64,000 nucleotides of DNA, from NCBI RefSeq assembly GCF_910592395.1, contig NC_088326.1:4965001-5029000 (forward strand). The letters are read 5' to 3'. The position numbers and the translations under genes were made by a program. This document shows positions 14,840 to 25,070 of the stretch, piece by piece (position 1 is the stretch's first letter; every line of letters starts with the position of its first letter). The stretch is from Lineus longissimus. Lineage: Eukaryota > Nemertea > Pilidiophora > Heteronemertea > Lineidae. Below the pieces are notes generated by a model that worked only from the letters and a program-made list of their open reading frames with translations, did no database searches and had not been told where the DNA came from.

Positions 14840-17709
14840 CGAATGATAACATAGTAATCCCATCCTAGTATGAATCTCTTGTCATCAAAAGGACTAAGAC
14901 TTTTCTTATTTACTTCTTCTAAATACATCTGGTGTTTATCTGATATCAAGTGTCTCATCTTATGATTAAATGACTTACTATTCTCTAGACAGTCAACATA
15001 ATCATTGAATGCAATATTTCCCTTTACTGCATTCTTTCCAATACCTTATAATTTCTTAGTAACTGAATAAGATTCTGTTTCTTTGATCGAGTCTTCGAAC
15101 TTCGCTCCTGACACTTTTTCATGTTCTCTGGACATAGTCATAGTCTTGGTCCTGTAAGCATACATCTTACTTCTAAGTGCAATGAATTCAGTCATCTCTT
15201 CTCCTCCTAGCTCATCCTTAAAGTAACCTGGCACCTTCTTCTTGTTAGTGTCATAGAGAGGATGATCCTTGGGATAGTTACTGAAGTCAAAGTGGTCCTT
15301 TAACCCTTTGAGGTCTTCAGTTAAGTCATCAGTATTAATTTTCAATACAAATGAATCTGTATCAAGATACCGTAGTTGCAGGTTCTTCTCACCAAAATGA
15401 GGTTGAAGCACCTCATAGTAAAATTCATGCATTAATAATTTAGGCAATGCAAGTACTGTAGCTCCTATGTAAATTGGCTTGTTAAATTTCATTGATGTTT
15501 TCCTCATACTAATAGCAGCATTATGTTCGTCAACTATGCATATTGATGAAAACCTGGGATTGGCCATTACACTCCTGGCTCTTTCACCTTCTGTTACCAA
15601 CTCAATCTGTTCCTTATGTTCTCACAGGTCTTACCGTAGAAAGCATTATTCATCAGTTTAAAATAATCTTTCTCAAAATCAGTCTTAGAATCCATCCTCC
15701 TTTTAGTATTAAAGTCAATGTATGTCGCCAACCACTTAGACTGTTTAAAGCTGATCACAGAATGAACCTTCTTAAGTACCATTCCGTGCTTGAGGTAAAA
15801 CTGTAACATCGTGTATTGCACTATGTAGTTGGTCTTATCCTTTTGTGTAAGTATCAGTTTCTCTACATTTGATCTTATCATCACCCAGTAACTCTCTGAA
15901 GTAGTTTGAAATAGTTTGAAGTCTGTAGTATCAGGGAACATCTGTCTCGTTATTTTGAAGTCACTGTCTACCATTGATTTTGTAATGTTATCTAAACCGG
16001 ACTGTAGAAATTTGTATGAGTCTAAGAAGTTTCTTATTTTGAGGTAATTTAGTCATTAAATCTTTAATGAATAGGTGAGAATCATGATTACTTAGATTGT
16101 GAAAAAACGCTGGAACGAACATGGCTTTCTTTTCATTCAGATTGCAAGAGCTGTGAGCAGCACCTCTAAAACTACCACTGTAGTGATCATGGTCCTTGCC
16201 CTTATCATACCCTAGCAACTGATTGCAGTAGTAACAGTATGTTTCTTTGTGGTACCTCTCACAGTCTACATCTGTCATTGTTAGAGGAAAGTTACTGTTC
16301 AATAAATTAGAGAATTGTTCTTCCATTTTGATAAGCCAATTACAGAACACATCTACAACATCAGAGCCTCTATGACTTAAATACTGATTATTGTAAAGGT
16401 ATTGGTAATCAGAATTAACATAAACTCCAACTGCTGATGCGTTCGGTTTAAAGTTTTTTTTACTAGTACTCTCTACTGATACTACAGGTATGTTTATTGA
16501 TTCAAAATCTGTATAGATAACAAAATGAACTCTATTCTTTATTAATTGTTTTTCAAACTTAAGTTGAGACAATTTACTGTTTGGTTCTGGCAAACTAATC
16601 TTACAATATTCATGTTCATTACATTTCTTCTTATGATTCTCAAGTGTAGATTTACGATAAAAGTAATTCATGCATCATGAGTGCCATTCCTGAAGAACAT
16701 ATTGATGTCAGTTATGTACATGAAATGACCCTTGAAATAAAGAATATCAATTACGTCATCGTCATCATAATTCTCACCATTCCCAGACCGGTAGAAATGT
16801 TCTAATTTTGCTTCACGTATGTTTTTAGCAGTTTCGTTCTGTAACTTGAACATATTAATCTTGAGATTGTTATCACTCTCGATCTTAGGGAGATCCTTTT
16901 GAATAAATACAGGAAATGAGTTGATCTTAATCTCATTTTCATACATATTGTAGGGGTTAATTTCTGTTGCATTAAAACTTGTTTGCCCCTCACACGAAAT
17001 GCTGTTGTGGTATTTAGCGGCCAGTAGGCTCCAGAGTAAACACTTCTGATCATTTGTTTCCACATTTATTACAGCTTTAGTGTTAAAAGGTTATCTCATG
17101 TAATGACCACCTTTGTACCTCTTGTAGTAACATATTGTCGTGTCACAGGACTCTGTTATGTTAAGAGACAAGCCACTTCTTTGAAATATCTCTCCTCAAT
17201 CTGTGCTTTAATGTAATTAAGCTGGTTTTTTACTGCATAGATTGCCTGATTCCTTGAAATTATGCTTTCCATTGGAGACTGAATGGGGTGGGTAACTGTA
17301 TCAACTTGCTGATCCAAGCTCTGCTCTACGGTCTTAGGTCTGTTGAACTGGGCAAAAACTGATATGCTTATTTTATGGTGGTAATCATTGAGCTTAAAAG
17401 TACTTCCTCTAATTTCTCCCTGTATTCAAAAACCTGTTTCGCTTCTCTATCAATATTCACTCCAATGGTAACAACAGGCCAGCCAAACTCCTTTGCCAAC
17501 TCAATTCCTTTAACTTTATTGATGTCATCAAGCTCATCAGTCTCAAAGGAAAGCTTCTTATTTACTTTAGGGATTAGTGATAGAATAGAAGGTACTTGTA
17601 CCATTGATTTATTTAATTGCCCCTTCGTCTTCCTGTGAGCTGCCATATTGCTGTATGCAATAGATTTATTGCACATTGGGCAATTAACCTTTTGGTTTTT
17701 ATCACTCAT
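14840..17709 (-). pseudogene. polB: DNA polymerase gene of copy 2, decayed
   Basis: Begins MSDKNQKVNCPMCNKSIAY, a C2H2 finger like copy 1. Recognisable parts are the DFE-type exonuclease region, the HNH-like module, the NNAFYGK motif B, the YLDTDS motif C and SKMYAY. Several frameshifts and stops are present, and about 1 kb between the FKLF and RSNVEKLI blocks (including motif A) is deleted. An extra in-frame segment at about 15060-15140 looks like decayed palindromic units. It is on the minus strand with its 3' end next to the IPLKE gene start, the opposite of copy 1. Confidence 0.8.
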
Positions 17710-17731
17710 TATTTAGATTAAAAATTGTTAT

Positions 17732-17837
17732 TAAATTTCACTTACATGTACAGCTGACATACCAGGAAGTTCATGTTTAAAATATTTTATTAAATTTCAC
17801 TCACTCAAATGTACAGCTGACATACCAGGAAGTTCAG
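17732..17837. repeat. direct repeat at the outer edge of copy 2
   Basis: A segment of about 41-45 bp (TAAATTTCACT... TACCAGGAAGTTCA) occurs twice about 63 bp apart, just outside the polymerase start. It may mark the border of the copy. Confidence 0.6.
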
Positions 17838-17995
17838 ACAATCAATGCCACCTTATGCTCGTTCTTGAATAGGTTTCTCTTTGAATCCAGTCCAAAGGTT
17901 AGTTTTATTCTAAAGATTAAAACTGAACTCTTCACTCGAGTGAGTCACACGGATTGCATGAATCAGCTGTGTTGTTGTTATTAAATACCAGTGTA

Positions 17996-18026
17996 CAGAC
18001 TTTACAGACTTTACAGACTTTACATG
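17996..18026. repeat. short tandem repeat ACAGACTTT
   Basis: Three to four copies of the 9-bp unit ACAGACTTT/ACAGACTTTA in host DNA beyond copy 2. Nothing else is recognisable between 17840 and 18100. Confidence 0.7.
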
Positions 18027-18100
18027 TTGTAATAAGTCTAAAGTAATAGGAAAATGCATGCTAGGTTATTTCGGGTTTTTATTGGAAATAAGGCAACTTC

Positions 18101-18133
18101 AATTAGGGTATGCATAGTATGCATACCCTAATT
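18101..18133. repeat. perfect 16-1-16 bp palindrome
   Basis: The arms AATTAGGGTATGCATA and TATGCATACCCTAATT flank a single G. It would form a perfect hairpin or cruciform. No coding context was found. Confidence 0.85.
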
Positions 18134-18141
18134 AATAGGTT

Positions 18142-18324
18142 TTGGCCTTATGTTTCAACTACAAAAGTCGTAGATTCGTGGATCGCATTTCCTATTACTC
18201 AGAACCGGGCGCTCTCTCCGTGTATCTACATAAAGGCGATGGTCGTGGCGGACACTTTGATGCTCATTCAACACGCGGTTTTTCGCCCGGTAGTTTGAGT
18301 TGGGACAAGTCGATGAAGACCTAG
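18142..18324 (+). other. short open frame, possible host exon
   Basis: About 60 residues with protein-like composition (YYSEPGALSVYLHKGDGRGG and a HFDAH block). I recognise no family and see no convincing splice signals, so it may be chance. The flanking DNA to about 19100 shows nothing else except a C run at 18571-18581. Confidence 0.2.
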
Positions 18325-19168
18325 GAGAGACATTTTCCAGGTAGGCACAGTCTAGCGAAAAAAACTGTCGGCAAAAAAACGATGATCTGAATGATATCTT
18401 CCTTGGGACGTCATTTTCGCCATCATGACCAACCAGTTTTTTGCGCCAAGGCCAGTCCTCCCCCCTCACTCAGTAAACTCAAGGGGAAGGGGCCAGATTT
18501 TTTGTTCGGATCCTTAGTTTTGCCGATCCACCGTCGTTGTGCGTATATCCATACTTCACCGCCGATAAACTCCCCCCCCCCCGGCCGTCAGAAGGGCTGT
18601 TACTTTATCAGTAGTCTCCCTGCATTCCCTTCTTTTCCCACCCGTCCCTGTCGCGACAACACTTACATTACACTGACTCATGTTTGTCTCACGAGAAAGG
18701 CACTGAATGCCATCATAATGGAAGACCTGGTGTTCAATGGGTAACAGTTCCAGGGATGCTGATCTAACCCAAATGCTGAGTTCATGTTGTATAGGAGAAG
18801 GGTAAGGTTGGCACTATTAATTCAGGCCTCATTCAATTACTCTGTGTCGAGCAAATTGATTGGCCGCCCGTTTATGATGGTTCGTCCGACGGATTTCCTA
18901 GCCCTTTGTGTCGGCGGTGAAAGCAGGAGACTCTAAGACTGATATTCACCACCGATGAGTCGGCATGGACATGAAGTAGATTGTTTGTCTTTTGTTATTT
19001 TCATTTTAATACTGTCACTCGATTTGCCAGTGCGCTTTCACTACGCTACCGATGCCTTGGATACATCAGCGTCGTTTTATTTGAATGACTCTAGGTACAT
19101 GCAATATTGAGTCAAAGAATTGTTGGTTCGATCAATTTTATTCTCATAATGACTTTTCCATGAAGTTC

Positions 19169-19883
19169 TTACATGCGGCTAATGCGGCTAACATCACCCG
19201 CATCGCCGATGCAGTTTTCAAAGTGTCGAAAGATTGTATCAGCGTCATTCCCTCCGCTTATACCGCCGATGCAGTTCTCTGTCTCTGAGCCACATCGTCC
19301 GGGCAGGAATGTTGCCCGTCGCGTGCGGTAGAATGCCTTCCCATAGGTCGTACCGCGCACGTTCATCTGCGTCGTCTTTCGCCATTCGGTACCGTCGCCG
19401 CAGGTAGAGATGACGTCGATGTCAATGTCGTTGGTGTTGAGCCTGTATCTGTTGATGGTGCCGATGATCATAGCCGCACCAGGACCTTGGTATCACAAAT
19501 CCTTACCAGTCGAGTCCTCGGAACCTGTACTCGTTTCATCCGTTTCTGCCCTCTCGATGGTTGTGGCTCCGCCTCGTGTATGTTCCGCACCATAGCTTAG
19601 TGTCGTACCAGAACCAAGGAATCCAGCAGTTAATGTGGCACTGACTTGGAGCGTAGTAGCCCAGTTGTAATCACGACCATTTGCTATGGTAAAAGCCGCA
19701 GTTCGGGTTATGGAGTGGGTTGTGGATAATTTGAGCGTTGACGTATCGCTACTGCAGGTCTGGTCAGCATTGATTCCTATCATGGTCTCTCCCTCATCGA
19801 CGGTTTCAATGGGGTTTACAACTTCGAGATTCCTTACCTGACAACCGACGTACAAACAGGTAGCGATGCTCCATACGCGGTCG
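19169..19883 (-). pseudogene. aerolysin-like (ETX/MTX2-type) beta-pore protein exon, with in-frame TGA
   Basis: A classic acceptor (polypyrimidine CTCTCTCTTTTCAG) ends at 19884-19885, so the exon begins at 19883. The reading has the alternating Ser/Thr-rich pattern of the aerolysin-type pore-forming fold, with HSITRTAAFTIANG and the glycine-rich ATLTAGFLGSGTTLSYG segment. A later block follows: MIIGTINRYRLNTNDIDIDV. The frame is open except for one TGA at 19493-19495. The usable part probably ends near 19310. In animals such proteins are secreted defence or venom-type pore formers; here the family is inferred from pattern only. A donor-like GGTAAGGA near 19505 is an alternative explanation for the stop. 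It lies downstream of the dermatopontin exon on the same strand. Confidence 0.45.
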
Positions 19884-20239
19884 CTGAAAAGAGAGAGAAT
19901 GCCAATCCAGAAATTGCGCTGAGTAGGATAACGAGGCGTTACGTATAGGAGGCAGGATAGAACTGTTCTCTCCTCAGAGCAAGATGACAGTATAAAATGT
20001 GTCTGGAGATTTAGAGACCTTAGCAATGTACCCAATTAATTTATTACGCTTATCAGTTAATCACATACCCGCGTATATTCCTCTCCATCGATTTTTGCAA
20101 GAACACGAGTTTAGTACAAGAAAATGAACCGAGAGCGAGAAATCGGCTATTGTTAATTTTGCGCATATTAATTCAAATATGACGTCACTGCTCTCCGATT
20201 GGCTAATGTGTTGTAAAGTCTCCGGCTAGCCAAACAGGG

Positions 20240-20370
20240 TAGAAATTTGTATCTGTTTGGCAAGCCGGGCATGCCAAACTGTGCTGATTGTCAGTGCTGT
20301 TCGGCAAGCGGCTCTCCAAACAGGGCAAAAATGATCCCCGTTCGGTGAACGGCTTGCCAAATATACCCGC
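20240..20370. repeat. imperfect repeats with GCCAAACAG / TTTGGCAAG motifs
   Basis: Short direct and inverted copies of GCCAAACAGGG, TTTGGCAAGC and TTCGGCAAGCG are interspersed over about 130 bp. They look like a decayed MITE or local duplication. The rest of 20040-20500 shows nothing else. Confidence 0.4.
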
Positions 20371-20506
20371 CTCGATTTTTAAGACTAGGTTGGCCGACTG
20401 ACATGCCAGATTGATACAATTAGTAAAAAGTATGACAAAACTGCTTGTTTATTACACACTACCCGAATACACTGTGAATGTGTAATTTACTAATGCGTAT
20501 GCGTAC

Positions 20507-20526
20507 GGGGGGGGGGGGGGGGGGGG
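20507..20526. repeat. poly-G tract of about 20 bp
   Basis: An uninterrupted G run in host DNA, capable of G-quadruplex formation. Similar shorter C or G runs are at 18571, 36775, 39675 and 41357. Confidence 0.9.
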
Positions 20527-20709
20527 TGGTTGTTACGGTCAGAGCATACAAGGTGTGTTTAAGGGGAAGGGGATCAGAAAAATTGGTGGTTGGGGAAAAA
20601 TACTTTATGGATGGCCCTTTTCCAACCCAGTGTATAAAATTCTGTGACAAATATGCATTGAAACCTCCCTTAGCAGTCACCTGGACAATACTTATCAGTC
20701 CAGGATGAT

Positions 20710-20937
20710 GTCCTAAATAGAGAGGTTCTAGTGGACGCTAGTTTTGGTCCTAAATTGGTTGTTTATATTCAAAGTTACGTCTTTATTAAGGACAGCACTT
20801 GTCAGTTCCGTGGGTGTCCTAAGTAGAGAGGGGCTAGTGGACACTAGTTTTGGTCCTAAATTGGTTGTTTCCATTCAAAGTTACCTCTCTATTAAGGACA
20901 GCACTTCTCAGTTCGGTGGGTGTCCTCAGTAGAGAGT
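20710..20937. repeat. 106-bp tandem repeat, two copies plus a partial third
   Basis: Units start at 20710 and 20816 (GTCCTAA[A/G]TAGAGAGG) with a partial third at 20922. Each contains GGACAGCACTT and a TAGTTTTGGTCCTAAATTGG block. Confidence 0.9.
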
Positions 20938-21592
20938 TTCTACTGTAGTTCCTACTCACCCTCTGTTGCCCTGTTCCAATTTTTCCTCCGGGATGAACGA
21001 GGTGAGTCCGTACATTGCTCGATCGACCTGAAAGTCTTTTACCATGGTTTCACCCCACTTGTTGATGTCACGCTCGGTTCTACATTCAGTCGCAGGTTTC
21101 GTATTGAGCTAAAAGACGTTGTTGGTTGTGTGGTTCAAAACCCTAGGCAATTAACTACTTAGGTTGTGGCGTAGTCCGTCGGCTATATATGTCACACCAG
21201 CATTCGACCTTACGAGAATCTGTTGTAGCGGGAAATTCACCATAACATTTTTACGGATACGGAATTTCTTTCACAGAGGCTTTAAACCCTTGAGACAAAG
21301 GCATGAAATTTTCTTAGATGAATACCTAGTTCATAAACTATATGATTAGTGAAAGAAAATCCCTATGCCTTCATAAATGAGTGGTCATGTAATACATTGC
21401 GTACATTTCAAATATTGTAGTTCCTTGGTAAATAACCTGGGGACGGAAAAACCGCCTAGGTGTGCGACGTATAGCTGTAGGAGATTTAAATGACTGCGAC
21501 AAGGCCATGTCCTTATGCCTGGTTAAGCAGTTGGGCGACAAATGAGCTGGCTACAAAGCAGGACCAAAGATATTGAAGTGTACTTGCCTTAC

Positions 21593-21962
21593 AGCATTTG
21601 TAAGTCCAGATCCTTCCCTTACCACCGTTGTAACGAGACTTAACACCGGTTATAACTGGCTTGACTTGTGGATTCATGAGTGTATCAAGATCATCACCCT
21701 CATCATTGCCGCAGTAGAAGATAATGCTGCCATCTTGTTCGACCATATCTTCGCTCCAAATACAATCTTCTCCCACGAATCCCTCCGTACAACCGTACTC
21801 CCATTTTCTGTCGTTTCTACCATTGTATTGGCTGTTCATCCTGGTGAGGTGATGGAGACTTGGACATTCGAATTCGAAATCACTTTCGTAGGAAGTCCAT
21901 TTGGCCGTACTGCTCTGCATGCAGCTGGCGATTACCGCCAGGAGAACTGGTTTGACTATCAT
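21593..21962 (-). CDS. secreted dermatopontin-type protein, first coding exon
   Basis: Starts MIVKPVLLAVIASCMQSSTA, a good signal peptide, followed by dermatopontin-family spacing: W..Y...F.F.CP, SQYNGRNDRKWEYGC, then an acidic loop with C and W, FYCGN, and a second SRYNGGKGRIWTYKC. Dermatopontins are secreted, disulfide-bonded matrix proteins that bind collagen or carbohydrate. The open frame ends shortly after a GTAAGG donor (GT at 21592-21591), so I end the exon at 21593. The next possible exon on this strand is the aerolysin-like one at 19883, which itself opens with DRVW and Cys residues, so the two may belong to one gene. The upstream side (21963 on) carries tandem repeats. Confidence 0.6.
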
Positions 21963-22165
21963 AGTGTGGCTTCCTAGAACAGGGAAAAGTTCGCTGTCAA
22001 TAAAGTATACAATTCACAATCATAGTGTGGTTTCCAAGAAAAAGGAATAAAGTATGCTATCAATCAATTATACAATATTATTTTGAATCATAGTGTGGCT
22101 TCCTAGAAAAGGGAATAAACTACGCTGTCAACGAAGTATAGAATACTCAATCGTAGTGTGGCTTC
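21958..22165. repeat. tandem repeat of about 60-68 bp, 3.5 copies
   Basis: Units begin CATAGTGTGGCTTCC at about 21959, 22020, 22088 and 22152 and include AAGTATA and AATAAA-like parts. They lie directly upstream of the dermatopontin start, so they may be in its 5' region. Confidence 0.8.
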
Positions 22166-22169
22166 AAAC

Positions 22170-23025
22170 AACCTGGAAAAAGTGTGCCATCCACACACCC
22201 CTAGCTAGGCATTTCAAGAGGGCTGCAGCGCCATGCCTTAAAAAACAATTTTGAAATGCGCCTTGCCGCTAAAATATGTTTCTTGCCACGCAACGCCCTC
22301 CTTTTTTACCACCCTGCCTAAAAAAAGTGCAAACTAGCTCCTTTTATGAGCCAAGAATCTGTGCCATTTGAAGCGAGTCTCAATCCCCAGTTTGGCCTTA
22401 ATATGTAACATATACCTTCCATCTGCCACGTGAGGTTAGGCGTAGTTGTGCGAGTGTCAATTATGCTCGTTCAAATTCTAGGCCATATATTCTAAAATAC
22501 CTTGGTACCGTAAAGTCAACTTTTAAATGGAAAATGCATAAGCCTCGTTCTGAGAGCGGAGTGTTTTGGACACGCAACCAAGATGCTCTACCAAAGTTCC
22601 CTCGGGTTGCACTAAAATGTGGAAACCATGCACACGTCACGTCAATGGAATTTCGGCTCACTTTAGAAGTTTGAGGCGCTCAAAACACTGCTTCAAACAC
22701 AAATCAGTCAAGGAAGCATCAACCACCCTAAGTTTTTTAATGAGCACTACACATATTTGCCGAGAAAAACGCTCCAAATAGCCCATTTGCGCGGATTTTA
22801 GCATCACTTGAGCGAGCCGATGCGGACTTCCTATGCGCGCTGTACAAAATGTACATGTCTCATTTTCTGTAACGTTGCCGTAACATAATGTAAACAATGG
22901 CGCTACCGGCGCTCCGGCCGGGCCGGCGATGGATGGAATTTGCCAAATTCGCACATATTCAAGTTATTTTCGTGGCCTATCTTTTTAAGTTTGAGGTATT
23001 TTAGAATAGAAATTGAACCCTCGGC
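22170..23025. other. host non-coding stretch
   Basis: Several short overlapping open frames lie on both strands, none with a recognisable motif or convincing splice context. A GC-rich patch (GCGCTCCGGCCGGGCCGG) sits at about 22907-22925. I see no gene I can support. Confidence 0.5.
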
Positions 23026-23030
23026 TTCGG

Positions 23031-23220
23031 ACCTTGGTTGAGTTACCAAGACACTCTCGGGTGGAGCTAAAATTTCGTCAAAACCCTCGCCTGTCGGCTC
23101 GGGTTTGGACTGTATTTTAGCTCCACCCGAGAGTGTCTTGGTAACTCAACCAAGGTGTCGGCGAGGGTTTGGACGAAATCTTAGCTCCACCCGAGAGTGT
23201 CTTGGTAACTCAACCAAGGT
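23031..23220. repeat. 43-bp element in one forward and two inverted copies
   Basis: The unit starting ACCTTGGTTGAGTTACCAAG lies at 23031-23073 and, inverted, at 23114-23156 and about 23180-23220. The forward and first inverted copies are separated by about 40 bp and can form a long hairpin. The unit itself has an internal CTTGGT...ACCAAG inverted repeat. Confidence 0.9.
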
Positions 23221-23239
23221 CCTCCGCCTCGGGTTAAAT

Positions 23240-24390
23240 TCCTTAAGTGAAAAAATAGCAGAGATGACCCATGTTTTCACATTAAATGAAAAACTAGATG
23301 CATTTGGCTATCTGCCGGTGGTAATGGCATTCCCAAATCATTCATTTTGAACCGATTGAGGCCGTTTGAATATCTCACCCATCATGCCATTTCTTTGTCA
23401 ATTATTTACAATTTTCAGGATCCAAGTGGTGTCAAAGGTGTCGCGACCTATCGGTGAACTTATGAATTAAATGCAATAAAAATGTTGCAGACTTCTTCTC
23501 TGGATTCATATGAACCCAGAAATGTATGGATTATGGTGCGTATGATGTACGATTAGGCATCAGCAGGAACTGAAAGACTACCTCGTGTCGGTTGACCGGG
23601 GCCTATTTGACGCTGCCCTTGACGCCGTTCCCTGCACTGTGTAATGCCACCGTACCAGATTGTTATGAGATGTTCCCGCGGTTACGTAATCTGGGCTCTG
23701 ACGTCACTCGTCACTCGTCACTGCTCAAATAATTCTGTGACGTTTTTACTTTTTGTCATTGCGACAGTCGTGCTTTGGTCTCGTTAGGGACTTTTTTCCC
23801 GAATGTTCGCGATGATGACTTGCCCTATAAACATGACGTAACATCTATTTTAAAATGCGTTTCCAATGTGATTGCATGAGGACAACCCATGTGTATCGTA
23901 TATCACTGGAAACGCCCGATTCCCCTGATTCTGCAGGATTTTAAATCGGGCATTTTATTTCTTTAAATCATAAGCATCGCATTTGCTCCTAGCTCTGTTC
24001 ACCATCCCAAATGGAAATATCGCCAATTGGGCCGGACAATCACGGAAAACCCCAAATATTAAACAATTTTTCCTGGACAATTCTTACAGTGACCATTCTC
24101 CCGTGAAAGACTATTGCTTACGCTACACAAATGGCACTGGACGGCATTTCAACACGGGGCCGACGCACATCCCAAGTTCAGTATACACACGTCGACAACA
24201 ACAGTATAGTTTTGGTCCTTCATGAAAAAAGAATAGTCCTCTGTGACTGCCCTGATGTTCCCGATTTGGGGTTTTGAGGTTGAATTGGCGTGTCCTCCGT
24301 CCTGGTGTGGAGTGGAGGGGAGCCGGGGAGATTTGGTTCTTCCATGTCGTCTGCGGCGAAAGTCTCTAGTCAAAATCGGAAATAAAACTG
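23240..24390. other. host non-coding stretch
   Basis: Mixed composition with TGACGT-type motifs and the short repeat TCACTCGTCACTCGTCACTG at about 23705-23724. No gene, RNA or transposon signature could be supported. Confidence 0.5.
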
Positions 24391-25070
24391 TGAAACGTAA
24401 AGAGGGCTGACTTGTCCCGTACGCGGGTTAGACCGTTGTGATTGAACGTTGCGTCAATCAGTGTCAATACCGTTGCATTGTCCTAAAGTCGCTGCGTCAT
24501 CCGTGGATTCGGTGACGTCGGGTTGACCCGTGGCGTCGCTCTTCGCGGAGAGACGTTCCCTTCGATGACGCAATTTGGCGTCAGTTTCATTCCTTTATTT
24601 TGCAAACCCAGCACAACCCTTCAGTGTACTGCTTTGGCAATACATTGGTGAATATGGACCCTTTCGGGACATACTCACAGTCTTACCACACATACGATTT
24701 CACAGGGTTCACTTTGGTACCTGCACCATACTCCGTCTTTCCCGCACTGATTACTGATGAGAAAACACCTTTTCGAAACCGTTTTCATGGCAACCTCCCC
24801 GGCGAGCCAAACCCACAAACACACTTTACGTCGCCACCTATGGGGACACATGCGCAACCCAGTTTTCCCACCAAATCTGACGCGAAATTGCGTCATCGAA
24901 GGGAACGTCTCTCCGCGAAGAGCGACGCCACGGGTCAACCCGACGTCACCGAATCCACGGATGACGCAGCGACTTTAGGACAATGCAACGGTATTGACAC
25001 TGATTGACGCAACGTTCAATCACAACGGTCTAATCCGCGTACGGGACAAGTCAGCCCTCTTTACGTTTCA
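24391..25070. mobile_element. foldback element with 193-bp inverted arms
   Basis: The left arm 24391-24583 and right arm 24878-25070 are near-perfect inverted copies, CpG- and TGACG-rich, around a 294-bp spacer. The arms contain blocks such as TGAAACGTAAAGAGGGCTGA and its complement. The spacer holds an open frame with no recognised motif. A foldback transposon or MITE is likely; the target duplication is unresolved. Confidence 0.75.

Noticed and set aside
17308-17335. AAGCTCTGCTCT near the copy-2 polymerase start resembles a repeat unit
   Set aside because: Only part of one hairpin matches and the second is absent; too weak, although it lies near the copy-1 insertion at 4619.
21120-21150. 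GGTTCAAAACCC as a tRNA B box
   Set aside because: No matching A box, acceptor stem or anticodon arm upstream.
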